Source: Trissonchulus latispiculum (lineage: Eukaryota > Nematoda > Enoplea > Enoplida > Ironidae). Taken from it: a stretch of DNA of 64,000 nt. This document shows positions 21,401 to 31,750 of this stretch, in pieces (positions within the stretch are counted from its first letter, which is position 1; the number at the start of each line of letters is the position of its first letter). Under the pieces are notes generated by a model, which was not told the origin of the DNA, ran no database searches, and saw only the letters and a list, made by a program, of their open reading frames with translations. The stretch covers positions 1 to 64,000 of the forward strand of contig JASAND010024002.1 of the NCBI GenBank assembly GCA_030248195.1, given 5' to 3'. The translations under genes were made by a program, and so were the position numbers.

Positions 21401-22508
21401 ACCCCCCCTTCCGAGAAAAAGTCTGCCCAGGTATGGGACAGATGTACATACGCACTCGAATTGGATACATTATGACACCAAAACCTCAGCAATTCCCTGA
21501 TTTTACGAAAGAAGCACACATTTGCACTATTTGCAAATGACAGTCCTTCAGTTAATGATGACATTACTGCATTCTGTAAATGCAATTTTAAACTATATAT
21601 TCTGCAAATCGTGAGTTTAGTATACACAGTTGTGCTAGTGACTAACTTAAAGGTAACTGTCTTTCCATCCTTGTCCGTTCCTTTTCCGGCATATCGCGCC
21701 ACCACATGAGATCCACTCTCGAAAGCATCCACTATTTCACAGTCTTTCTCTTTTACTTCGGTGCCGGCAGAGGTTTTTTGTTGGTAGGCAAGAATTTCTG
21801 AAACAATAAAATGTTCTCCCATACCACAGATTGTATAAAAGCTGAACTCAAAGATTAGTTCTTTCCCTTTTTCAGTTATTTGCTCCGCTGTTGCTCATTT
21901 TATCATTTGTCTACTATTAAAAATTTTCCAGAAAATCTTAAAAATAATAAACAGGAATTAATAATGATTCTGAATGACAATAGTTCTTTAAGGTGGTGAT
22001 TCCTTTTGGAGACGTCAACTTTGAGCAATGATTTCTCATCTACCACAAGAATCTTCTTCTTCAAAAATCTTTTTGGATTAGCGAATTTTACCTTTCACCG
22101 TGAGTCTAATAAACCCATCTTTCGTTGCCTATTTACCTATTTTTCACGCGTTTAGCCACGCTTAGCCACGTTTTTACACAATTCTCAGAGAACCATCAAT
22201 CTGCACACCAAGTTAACGACAACAGAGCTAAGCGTGGTCAAAAAACTTTAGCTGAGTTGGTTTTTAAAATTTCGTTAACAATTCAAAATCGAAATTAAAT
22301 TTTTTAAGATGTGTGAGCGTAAACCTGTGTGGTAACCAGTCAGGTAGGCGTGCAATAAACCAACCTTTGCGTCCGATAGCGGGCGGAGCGCCTGGCGCCA
22401 ACAACACGGCATTCTCAGTGTAACAGGCATTCACTGCCTCTTCCTCCTTCATATCATTCCATAGTGAAAAGTATTTGGCAGCCACACTGAGAGCTAGATC
22501 TTTTGGAG
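18405..22508 (-). CDS. NTF2/SnoaL-fold (DUF4440-like) protein, at least three exons, hAT insertion in an intron
   Basis: Exons read on the minus strand are 22365-22508, 21648-21797 and 18405-18465; the first coding exon is not identified. Junctions use GT-AG sites and the phases agree (1 then 2). The peptide has the NTF2-like layout: helix (SVAAKYFSLWNDMK), AVNACYTENAVLLAPGAPP, GRK/EILAYQQ across the first junction, the strand-rich middle ARYAGKGTDKDGKTVTFK, and a closing strand WECFNE before the stop. This small alpha/beta fold appears in many ligand-binding or enzyme subunits, and the biochemical role is unknown. About 117 residues are accounted for. The last intron is 3.2 kb because a 2.9 kb hAT element sits in it; intron 21798-22364 carries a partial TTAA-type repeat. 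Confidence 0.75.
18793..19611. repeat. 22 bp minisatellite, about 37 units, inside the hAT element
   Basis: Units follow GACGCACCGGATTTGGCCTAC with variants (CGGATTT/CGAATTT; GGCCTAC/GGCTTAC/GTTATC). Single relatives of the core ACGCACC occur outside the array near both element ends (about 18613, 18655, 21352 and 21385), so the array seems to have grown from a subterminal motif. Long ORFs across it on both strands are artefacts of the 22-base period. Confidence 0.95.
19850..21061 (+). pseudogene. hAT transposase remnant, C-terminal dimerisation domain intact
   Basis: The recognisable part is 20555-21061. It contains the hAT dimerisation domain: a helix with LRPQIRQLLRSVLVLPASSADTKRGFS, followed by RSPEHLDEILRIRVNGP. 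The Ser-rich 'SSADTKRGFSILKHIR' region is the usual signature, with the tail acidic. Upstream fragments (19850-20230, 20340-20531) are in other frames and only weakly coding. The catalytic RNase H-like core with its DDE residues and the N-terminal BED finger are not visible. The protein is probably non-functional for transposition. Confidence 0.75.
21992..22110. repeat. Left end of a TTAA-type MITE (GGTGGTGATTCC family)
   Basis: After TTAA at 21988-21991 the sequence GGTGGTGATTCCTTTTGGAG matches the left end of the full element at 36685-37656. I do not find the matching right end, so the copy is truncated. It lies within an intron of the NTF2-like gene. Confidence 0.6.
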
Positions 22509-22631
22509 CTAAAACAAGCAAAAGTACCTGTAAAAATCATTAATAGCAGCAATTTCTTGCAATGAATCAGAAACACTTTCTAATCGCAGTGAAGCGGTAA
22601 TTATGACGTCTAGTTTTGGAAAAGACGTATA

Positions 22632-25208
22632 TATACATATGAGTCGATTTCTGAGAAATTCGACCGTGCTGCCTGTACTTCCGGACAACCTTCAAAAATT
22701 GATTTGGCTCAAACTTTCAGGACTTGTAGCAACCTGACGTGAAAGTAAAACCTCCAATTATTAGAGCTCAACTCCGTATATTCAGCGAGTTATAGCAAAA
22801 TTCGTGATTTTCGAATCTGCCACTAACGTCGCCGTAGGACTTCACCAATCAAAATTTTGCTCAGGTCCATAGAGAACAGTCAGACACTTCATATTTTAAC
22901 CATACAAGCACCACACATGGGGCACCTATCCCTGTCAGTTTGAGTTTTCTAGCATTCATATTCCGCAGTTTGCGACGGTCGAACCTTAGCATAAGCCTCC
23001 AAGCTCGGTAGGCGCATTTCCACATTTTTGACCTAGCGACCTCATTATGCCTTAGTACCACACAATTTTTATAAATAATATGTATCTATATGCTACCAAC
23101 GTAAAATATGAGGGAGCTAGGGATTTTAACCACTGAGCTCACGCCCCAAATTTTACAAGTGGAACTGTGCGCAAGAACGCTGACCAGCGACTGCGGGTGG
23201 AGATATTTAGTCCAGGCGGCTCTCTTTCCACCGACTTGCCTCGCCAAGGGGGGACGGGTAATTTTTGGGGGACGCCAACGGGGCGCCTAGCAAAAACGGG
23301 GGAACACACACACACAAATTAGACTCAGATACAAGTCAGCTCCGGGCTAATCCCAGAGCTCTACCTAGCTAAGAAAAGAGATTAAAGACTAGTAAAATTT
23401 AGTATTAATAATTAAATTCACAAGGCAAAAGACAACCGGCGGATTTATTAGGAAAATACAGGAGAAGGTTATGACAGGGAAGTCCTTCCGGCGATACCCA
23501 GATAGGACAAGCATAAATAGCGGGCTACCCGCACAGCAACAGAAAAAGGGCTCAAAAGGGAAGTACAAACAAAGGGGAGGGGACCAGCAACAAATTGGGC
23601 AATGGAAGAATACAATAAAATCGGGGGAGGGGAGTTAGCTAATAAAGTTAGACCCAGGGGGGGGGAACACAGGGGCAACCCCGCGAAGTTAGGTCGGAAA
23701 GGGGAGGGGGAAATGTTAGGAAAAAGAGGAGAAACGAATTAAAGGGGGTTAGGATCAAAAAGGGAAATTAGGAAATGTGAGTTTGAAAAGGTTTTAAAGG
23801 AAAAAAAGGAAAACTGGACACTTACGCTTTTAGGTGTAGACAGTCAAAGGGTGGGGCCCCAATCTCAGAAACCAACCGCTCCGTGACTTGACAAAACTCC
23901 CAACTGATGAAAAGATGACGAAATCATTCAAGGAGAATTTTGTTATGCGTTGGGAACGGGAGGGTCTATCTTCGCTAAGCCAACAACGATTGGAAATACG
24001 TGCAATGTTAAGTTTACGCTCGGAAATAAGTAGTTTTAAATAATTTTCAAAAGATGAGCATAAAGTTAGCACTGCACAGTATTTTAGGGGGAATTTTACA
24101 TACAAAATAATACATTATTATCGGACTTCCCAACAATTATAGTAATACAATATTTACAGGGAATTTGGGGGATTTTGGGGGAGTTTTTAGGAAAAACATT
24201 GAAAGTGGGAATTAGGAAAGGACTTGGAAGGGGGGTGATAGCGGGGACGCTATTGCCCACATTACACCAACGTCCATGCAAAGATGAGCAAAATCCCAGA
24301 CCCACTTTTGAGATATGGCTATTCAAAGTTCGAAAAACCAGCGATTTTCAGCCAAAACAGCGATTATGGCAACTTTGTCCCATTGTAGTCGGCTGAAGGG
24401 AACAATTATTGGCGCAATATTATGGGCAAATAATAGGTACCATTGACAACATTTTGGGTCAGTTTCAGCCAAATTTGCGGAATTTTTTTCGATTTTTCGG
24501 TCGCTTTTTGGGGGGTTGAAAAGCCGAAAAAAATAAAATTTCTCAGATTTGGCTGAAACTGACCCAAAATGTTGCCAATGGTACCTAGTTTATTTGCCAG
24601 AAATATTACGCCAATACTTGTTCCCTTCGGCCGGCTACGATGGGCCAAAGTTGCCATAATCGCTGTTTTGGCTGAAAATCGCTGGTTTTTCGAACTTTGA
24701 ATGGTCATATCTCAAAAGTGGGTCTGGGATTTTGCTAATTTTTTGCGTGGACGTTGGTATCATATAGATAAATAATATTTATAAAAATTGTGAGGTACTA
24801 AGGCATAATGAGGTCGCTAGGTCAAAACATGTGGAAATGCGCCTACTGAGCTTGAAGGGTTAAGCTAAGGCTCGATCGTCGCAAACTGCGGAACATGAAT
24901 GCTAGAAAACTCAAACTGGCAGGGAAAGGTGCCCCCTGTGTGGTGCCTGTATGGTTAAAATATGAACTGTCTGACTCTTCTCTATCGGCCTGAGCACGAT
25001 TTTGATTGGTGAAGTCCTGCGGCGACGTTAGTGGCAATGTCGAAAATCACGAATTCTGCTATTACTAGTTGAATATACGGAGTTGAGCTCTAATAATTGG
25101 AGGTTTTACTTTTACGTCAGGTTGCTACATGTCCTGAAAGTTTGAGCCAAATCGATTTTTGAAGGTTGTCCAAGTTATGGTCGACCCTACCAGAAATCAG
25201 CTCATATA
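22632..25208. mobile_element. Long palindromic (foldback) element, interrupted by a later insertion
   Basis: The right arm (about 24535-25208) is the inverted complement of two left pieces, 22632-23102 and 24266-24500. Marker runs are TCATTATGCCTTAGTACC and its complement, and CAATCTGAGA-type sequences near the loop. The left arm is split by 23103-24265. Without that insert the element is about 1.4 kb, with arms of about 680-700 bp and a short loop near 24500-24535. No coding sequence is visible. Ends lie in TATA-rich DNA and the target duplication cannot be fixed. Confidence 0.8.
23103..24265. mobile_element. Insertion with 8 bp target duplication, class unresolved
   Basis: The left palindrome arm reads ...ACCAACGT (23095-23102), then 1,163 unrelated bases, then ACCAACGT (24266-24273), while the right arm has the octamer once in the corresponding place. 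The arm therefore serves as an empty-site control. The insert is G-rich in its middle with CA and G runs and has no convincing inverted repeats. A minus-strand TGAGCTCAGTGG near 23137 resembles a pol III A box, but no B box follows. Confidence 0.7.
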
Positions 25209-27371
25209 TATAAGTATATAGTTTTATCTGTTTTTACTTTCCTTTTTTGCCATGCCTGCCTTACCATGAATTTGAATGTCTGACCGATCGAGCTAAATTA
25301 GGTATGTGTATGCTTTCGACCACGCTGAGTGAGAATATCGCAAAAAATGAAAAATTTCAGATTTCGCAAAATTCAAGGTTTTTCTGGCTCGCTGAACACA
25401 AATCTGAAGTCCGCATTTCGGTATAACTTTTCGTTAGAATGACCTTTCGCTGCACTCGGATTTCAGAATTGTGCCCTGCGAAAAAACTCACGTATGCAAC
25501 TTTTCTGCAAGATCGAAGACAAAAAATTTTTGGTTTCCTTGGTCCCTTTTTGCGAATCAAAAAATATATTCAAAATATTCGAACGCAGCGGGGTCGAAAA
25601 CATACCCAAACCCATACCAAATTTCATCTGACTGGACTGTTCGACTTTTAGAAATTTTATTACTTGAGAGGGGAGTTAAACTTGAAAAACGTTGTTTGTT
25701 ATGAGTAACTAATTATGAATAAATAATCGAAAATTTTAATCATATTAGTCATAACATGTCTGTGGTCTTAAATTGAAATCGTTGTTACCTACCTACAGAA
25801 ACAAAGTCTTACTTGACATAGCTAGTTCTTAAGGAAGGACGACTGTATGGAACAAAGTCTTTCAAATACCATTCAGTAGGAACTAATACAGAGTATAAAC
25901 TAAAAGGACTTATAACGAACAGTGATAACGAGGAGTGTAAAGGAGGCAGCACTTCTTGGGTGGGCCGGCGGTCTAAGAAAAATGAAATTTTCCACTTTTT
26001 GCACAAAAAACGGAAAATCCGGTTTTGGGAGGGGGCTAAGCTCCAGATCTTGGGGGGCCGAAACCCCCTCCCTCTTCCCAAGCACATGGTGGTATTAATT
26101 ACCGTTAGGAAAGAAAATTGTGTAAAGAATGTGTAAAGAAATGAAAATATTTCGACCAAACTTGGATTTTGTGCATTTTTTGTTTTTTAGCAAAATATCA
26201 AGGCTACTTATTCATAAATTTTTACGGTGCCTAGAAAATGCATCTCTGTAACTTCAGAAAAGTTCCCGAAATCCCTGCAGCTTCAAGTCAAAACTGAGAG
26301 AGACAAAATTGACTTTGTTGGCGTATGTTTGTTACAATTTATTTAAAACGTATTATGGTCACGCTGTAGAAAAAGTATAGACTTCATTTCAATTTGAAAT
26401 AGTCATCAAATTTTTACAAAACACGCTGACAGTTCCGACGTAGAGAATTATAAACGTATAGATTAAATTGCCACGGAATTTGCAATCACTGGTTATTTCA
26501 AGTTTCCTGCACTAATAAGCTGTTTAACATAAACTAGCTTCCATTGAGCATCGGTTCTGGACAAAAGAATGTGGTTAAAAAAGCTCCGATACAGTGTAGT
26601 TGATGTAGAAGCATGAAACCTTTAGCATTCCGCGGACACCAGTTTTGTCATGAAAAATAATGGAAGAATTCATGTGCGGACAGTGTAATGTAAAAAATGT
26701 AATGTAATGTTATTAATGTAAAAAAACGAATATGAACTGAAATATTCTTATCTTGTCTCTTCATAGTCGCATGATTTGGAGTTAAATTCTCCAAGTAATT
26801 CTCTCAAACCTTGAGGACAAGTTGAAAATTTAGAAATTAAAATTTCGAAATGAAATTTCAAATTCGATTAATTGGTTATTAATCAAGCAAATCAGAATGC
26901 TTCTGCACAATAAAGAAAGTCACTTGTTGAGAAAGCCACGTTTACAATTTTGTTTACAATAATAAAATTGAAACAAAACTGTGTAACTTGTAAAATTGTG
27001 TTACACAACAAAATTGTGTAACTTGTAAAATTGTGTTACACAACAAAATTGTGTAACAAATAACACAATTGTATAATAAAAATGTAAATTTACATTTTAT
27101 TTACAATAACTTTACAATTTTGAGCTAAAGTTTGTATTTAAAGCTTATGCAATCGGATAAAACCGAAATAGGATTATTAAAACATATTAAAGTGGTATCA
27201 CACAAACTAAAATTTTAATTTTAGTTTTAATTTAATTTTAATAATTTTAATTTAATTAAACACAAACTCCCGATAATAGAACACACGATATAATATTTTC
27301 GTTCACGTTCTGCATATTACAATATGCTATGCTCTCTTCCATTGATGGTTACCAAGACAGCCCAAACAAGC
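25209..27371. other. Non-coding interval with short tandem repeats
   Basis: No gene is recognised. ORFs of 60-116 codons here have no family features. At about 26983-27062 a 38-base unit, CTTGTAAAATTGTGTTACAC and following bases, is present twice with a partial third copy. AT-rich simple sequence occupies 27200-27260. Confidence 0.6.
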
Positions 27372-27375
27372 TTAA

Positions 27376-28381
27376 GGTGCTGGTATCGTTTTGTGCAGTG
27401 CTTTTGTGCGTATTTTTTGAAACGCCATAACTTTCGCAATTTTGTGAGTTAGAAAGAGATTTATACATCATTTTAAAGCTTATAATCTGCAGATTCTCGT
27501 GAGAGTACGAAACTAGTAAAAATCCGGAAATAATAGCTAACATTTTCTGACATACTGACATCTGACAGGCTGAATATAGACCAAAAATTTTTGAACATGG
27601 ATTTCTCAAAACTGTGGAATCGGCCAAAATTTTTTCTTGTGCTGTCCTATAAAGGACATGTGGGCCGAGGGACATTTTTTCGGATTTGGCTCAGCAGCTC
27701 TTAACGGTAAAGAAAATCCATTAAATGTGCGGTGACACAAAATTTCGCAACTTTACATTGAGTTTTCTCGCAACTGGAGATGTTTTAGCTCAAACCAAGA
27801 AAAATGTCCCTCCGCAATAGTGCGAATTCTCATTCTGCCAAAACTCACGCGAATCCATTGGGTAGTTTTTGAGAAATCGATGTTCAAAACAAAATAATCG
27901 CAGTTTTGCCAAAATGGTTTTCGGCCAAATCTCTAACTTAGAGCAACAAACTCCGGCAATAGTAATAGATAAAATGTGCAATGAGACTGTGTATCGATCG
28001 AGTATAAATAAACCAAAATTGTCCGTACGATTTGGTAGTAATTTTGAAAAAACTGATTTTCTCAAAAACGGCCATTTTTGGACACCAAAAATCGTTTTTT
28101 GCTTATGCTGACTTAACCACAAGAGATAGCTCAAAAGTTGTAAAAGCAAAAACGTTCATTTTTGTTCCCTCTTTCCAGCCATACCAACCAATCTGGTGTC
28201 TCGACTATGTGCTGAGAGAATAATGGCAAAAACCAAAAATTTCCTATCTTTGCACCTAAAAATGCGGGACTGGTCCCAGAATGTTAAAGAGCACCGAAAT
28301 AGTATAGTTGGAAAGTTTCATCCACTTTCATAAAGAATTAAAGCCTATAGGGTTAAATTTACACAAAGCGATACCAGCACC
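27376..28381. mobile_element. TTAA-flanked MITE, plus orientation, left partner of a pair
   Basis: The 1,006 bp element begins GGTGCTGGTATCG and ends CGATACCAGCACC, flanked by TTAA at 27372-27375 and 28382-28385. The interior matches 17156-18153. It contains no transposase. Confidence 0.9.
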
Positions 28382-28385
28382 TTAA

Positions 28386-29324
28386 GGTGCTGGTATCGCT
28401 TTGTGTAAATTTGACCCTATGAGCTCTAATTCTTTACGAAAGTGGATGAAACTTTCCAAATATACTATTTCGGTGCTCTTTAACATTCTGAGACCAGTCC
28501 CGCATTTTTAGGTGCAAAGATAAGAATTTTTGGTTTTTGCCATTATTCTCTCAGTACATAGTCGAGACACCAGATTGGTTGGTATGGCTGGAAAGAGGAC
28601 ACGAAAATGAACATTTTTGCTTTTACAACTTTTGAGCTATCTCTAGTGGTTAAGTCAGTATAAGCAAAAAACGAATTTTGGGGTCCAAAAATGGCCGTTT
28701 TCGAGACAATCAGTTTTTTCAAAATTACTGCCAAATCGTACGGACAATTTTGGTTTATTTATACTCGATCGATACACAGTCTCATTGCACATTTCATCAA
28801 TGCCTATTAGCCGAAGTTTGTTGCTCTAAGCTAGAAATTTGGCCGAAAAACCATTTTGGCAAAACTGCAATTATTTTGTTTTGAACATCGATTTCTCAAA
28901 AACTACCCAATGGATTCGCGTGATTTTTGGAAGAATGAGAATTTGCACTATTGCGGAGGGACATTTTTTGGTTTGAGCTAAAACATCTCCACTTGCGAGA
29001 AAACTCAATGCAAATCTGCGAAATTTTGTGTCACCGCACATTTAATGGATTTTCTTGACCGTTAAGACCTGCTGAGCCAAATACAAAAAATATCCCTCGG
29101 CCCACATGTCCTTTATAGGACAGCACAAGAAAATATTTTGGCCGATTCCACAGTTTTGAGAAATCGATGTTCAAAAATTCTTGGTCTATATTCAGCCTGC
29201 CAGATGTCAGTATGTCAGCAAATTTTAGCTGTTTTTTGCGGATTTTTACTAGTTTCGTACTCTAATGAGAATTAGCGTTTCAAAAAATACGCACAAAAGC
29301 ACTGCACAAAACGATACCAGCACC
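28386..29324. mobile_element. TTAA-flanked MITE, inverted, right partner of the pair
   Basis: The 939 bp element is the inverted copy of 27376-28381 and shares its TTAA (28382-28385). The outer TTAA is at 29325-29328. Together the two make an almost 2 kb near-perfect palindrome that could extrude as a cruciform. ORFs on both strands are shadows of one another. Confidence 0.9.
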
Positions 29325-29601
29325 TTAAACTGTAGGAAAAGTTGGTAAACAAACCAATTAATCATAGCTAATATTCAATGCAATTGAGCGATAAAACAAA
29401 AATGAAAATAGCCAGACCTAAAGTTAGGTATTAAAAAGCAAATGAACCAAGTGCCTAAATTTAGACATTAAAAACAACAGGCATGGAGTGAAGATGATAA
29501 ACAAAATTTAGCGGAAAATTTATGGAATTTCGCTCAATAAATACCAGAAATTTGTTTTACATTCTCCTATTCAACGTGTTTGACTCTGCCTTCTAAAGAA
29601 A

Positions 29602-29868
29602 ATGCATTCATCCCGACTTTTTGCAACCCTTATCCTATTGCTAAGTATGGTGCTGCAATCTTTGCAGCAACATTCCTGCATTCGTGAGTGCGGTCAACAG
29701 TTTGTTAAGGCTGGCAAAGCACCGGAGCGGGACTATGAAGACCTGTGCTTAGGTTTTACCTATATGATGAAATGTGCTCGAAATTGCAGTCCTGAAGCTC
29801 AAGAAGATATGCAGCGGGAAATTGGTGATACGATTAGGCATTTGGAATACTTTTGCTCCATGACATAA
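29602..29868 (+). CDS. Small secreted six-cysteine protein
   Basis: This is an intact 88-residue ORF. Residues 1-24 form a typical signal peptide (LFATLILLLSMVL core) with likely cleavage near residue 24. The mature part of about 64 residues has six cysteines at 26, 30, 49, 58, 62 and 85. The two CxxxC pairs (C26/C30 and C58/C62) lie in helical, charged sequence, which suggests a disulphide-braced helical bundle. An AATAAA at 29924-29929, 56 bases after the stop, supports a single-exon transcript. I do not recognise a family; small secreted helical cysteine proteins occur widely in invertebrates with varied roles. Confidence 0.7.
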   Translation: MHSSRLFATLILLLSMVLQSLQQHSCIRECGQQFVKAGKAPERDYEDLCLGFTYMMKCARNCSPEAQEDMQREIGDTIRHLEYFCSMT

Positions 29869-29923
29869 AGTGGATGTATATGGATAAGTATAAACTAAAT
29901 CTTGACTATTTTGATTTGTGATA

Positions 29924-29929
29924 AATAAA
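29924..29929 (+). terminator. Polyadenylation signal AATAAA
   Basis: A canonical hexamer lies 56 bases after the stop of the small secreted protein. Confidence 0.6.
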
Positions 29930-31430
29930 GAGGGCGTGCTAAGTGTAAACGTGGTAGATCGTACGTGTTTAAAGACACCTTGGCTTTGACCCTCTAAGGT
30001 CCAACTTAATTGCTTAATTACTTACCTACTAATTATTTACCTAGTTCAGACTGGATGTTAATCCCTGTATAGTCACAATGTTTAGTCCGGCGTCAGGGAA
30101 AAAGCGTAGGAAATTTCTTTCCTTCTAAATATTTGTTGTATCCGCTGGGTTTCAGTTGACAGATTTTACAGGAGAATAAAGTTTCTGTTGCCCAGTCATA
30201 TTACAGAATTCAAAACTAGGACAGAGAACCTGCATGGTGTCACAAGATTGCTTTTTGGTTGTTCCGTGTCGTGTAGCCGGCTTTGGGCCGGGCCAGGACC
30301 GAGCCCTGGCCGGCAGATGTTGTGGACACGGCCGGCCCGGTCAATTTTTTATCGGAACAACCCTATCCTGGATAGACTGAACGTGTACGCTCCCATGCCA
30401 CTCTTCCTGTGTAGGGACATCAACTAAAGAAGCTAGTTTGTTAGGTTCTGATCTGTAAATACTTGTATTATTGTTAATTAAATCTCATGACAGCCACAAT
30501 CATAACATATCAGAAGCTAACAAAATAGCTTCTTTAGCTAAAGTCACTTCATCCTGGGCTCTGTTTTTTATGGTACTCGACACCAGACACAAAACTAAAC
30601 TACTCTTTCCCGGAGAAATATGATTTTCCATCCTGTCTTTAACCTATTAAGCATAACCTCAACCTGTACATTTAATAAACTAGATTTAGTGTATTAGATT
30701 TAAATTGAACTACAGTAACCGCACGCTACACGGCAAAACTTCATTATGCATAATGACTGACAGACTAGTTTATTGTTGTTTAATTCAGGAGAATGACTTC
30801 AACTACGGCTTGCTGGGGAGATTCCAAAGAACTTTCTTTCAGCTTACGGTATTACTCAATAGCAGTTAGTTGTAATGTTATGGTTTCTTGACTTAAGGTA
30901 GACTGTCTAACTGTAATTAACCTAAACGATTTGACCCCCTGGTTACCTTAGGACTCTGTAACAAGTCATCTGGTACAGGCAATCAATTTAGGTATCTTGT
31001 TTAACTCTCGTCCCCAGCCTGACTTTAGTTGCTATGGTGCAACCCTAGTTCAACTTGTGCTTAACTTCTCCAGTAGTTATCCAGAATTGGCATAGCACTA
31101 GGTTTTAAGCACCACAGGTAAGTGGATAATTGAGTTGACTAGAATAGTGGCGCTGCTTTCCTCCCTTAAATCTTGCATAATTAGACTACGTTCCATTGTT
31201 TTATGTGTTTCTCAAATTTAGATCAGCGTATGAGATTGAAGGCTTCATAAACTCATAGACTAAACCAAACTGGAAATAACTCCAATTTCGAAGTTATGAG
31301 GTTCTCGATTAGTAGACTTTTGTGTGTATCTTGAGCATATCATGAAATGAACGATTGGTAAAACTAGCAGGTGCTAAATGGGAGAGATCTTAAGGGCTGA
31401 AGTTAACATATTCGACTTTTTTTTTTCCCT
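29930..31430. other. Intergenic interval without recognised gene
   Basis: I see no supported coding region. A GC-rich island around 30270-30340 (CCGGC and GGCCGG words) stands out from the AT-rich background but encodes nothing recognisable. Confidence 0.5.
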
Positions 31431-31750
31431 TAGTGCCACACCCCAGTTGCTTTCGCGATGAGGGGTAACGCCAGACTCATTTTGCTCAGGGTCCATAGTC
31501 TGGCGTTGAATAATTGCAAATGCAATTACCCGAGGCATAGGCAAGGCTACTGCCGGGGCAGAAGTGATCACGATGCGCTCACTGGATCCTGATCACCCGT
31601 TAGCTCCATTCAAGGGGTTTCCCCCTTGACTGGCCAACTCCTTGAAAATCTCGGATAAGTACACAACAATTACGGGGGGAATACTCTGGCACCACAGCGC
31701 CATGTCTACTCTCTAAACAATTTTGTTGCCGCCTGGCAACAGACAATTTT
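31430..31750. ncRNA. Possible structured RNA or SINE-like segment with several strong hairpins
   Basis: Several stems follow one another: AACGCCAGACT (31467-31477) pairs perfectly with 31497-31507; TCAAGGGG-TTTC-CCCCTTGA at 31610-31629; GTTGCC-GCCT-GGCAAC near 31727; and a palindromic ATTGCAAATGCAAT near 31516. The region is GC-richer than its surroundings and has no ORF. It does not match U1, U2, U4, U5, U6, 5S, 7SL or RNase P as I remember them. A short minus-strand resemblance to U1/U4 snRNA words is too weak to name it. A poly(T) run borders it at 31419. Confidence 0.3.

Larger units (their letters stand above)
18561..21435 (+). mobile_element. hAT transposon with truncated transposase
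   Basis: The 2,875 bp element is bounded by inverted repeats CACACCTGGGCA on the left and the complement of CATACCTGGGCA on the right. The 8 bp target duplication GGACAGAT is perfect (18553-18560, 21436-21443). An 8 bp duplication together with a hAT C-terminal dimerisation domain (20555-21061) fixes the superfamily. A 22 bp minisatellite fills much of the left third. It lies in the last intron of the NTF2-like gene. Confidence 0.9.

Noticed and set aside
31374..31571. 65-codon minus-strand ORF over the hairpin-rich segment
   Set aside because: Its peptide is set by the stem sequences and has no protein features; the RNA-structure reading is preferred.
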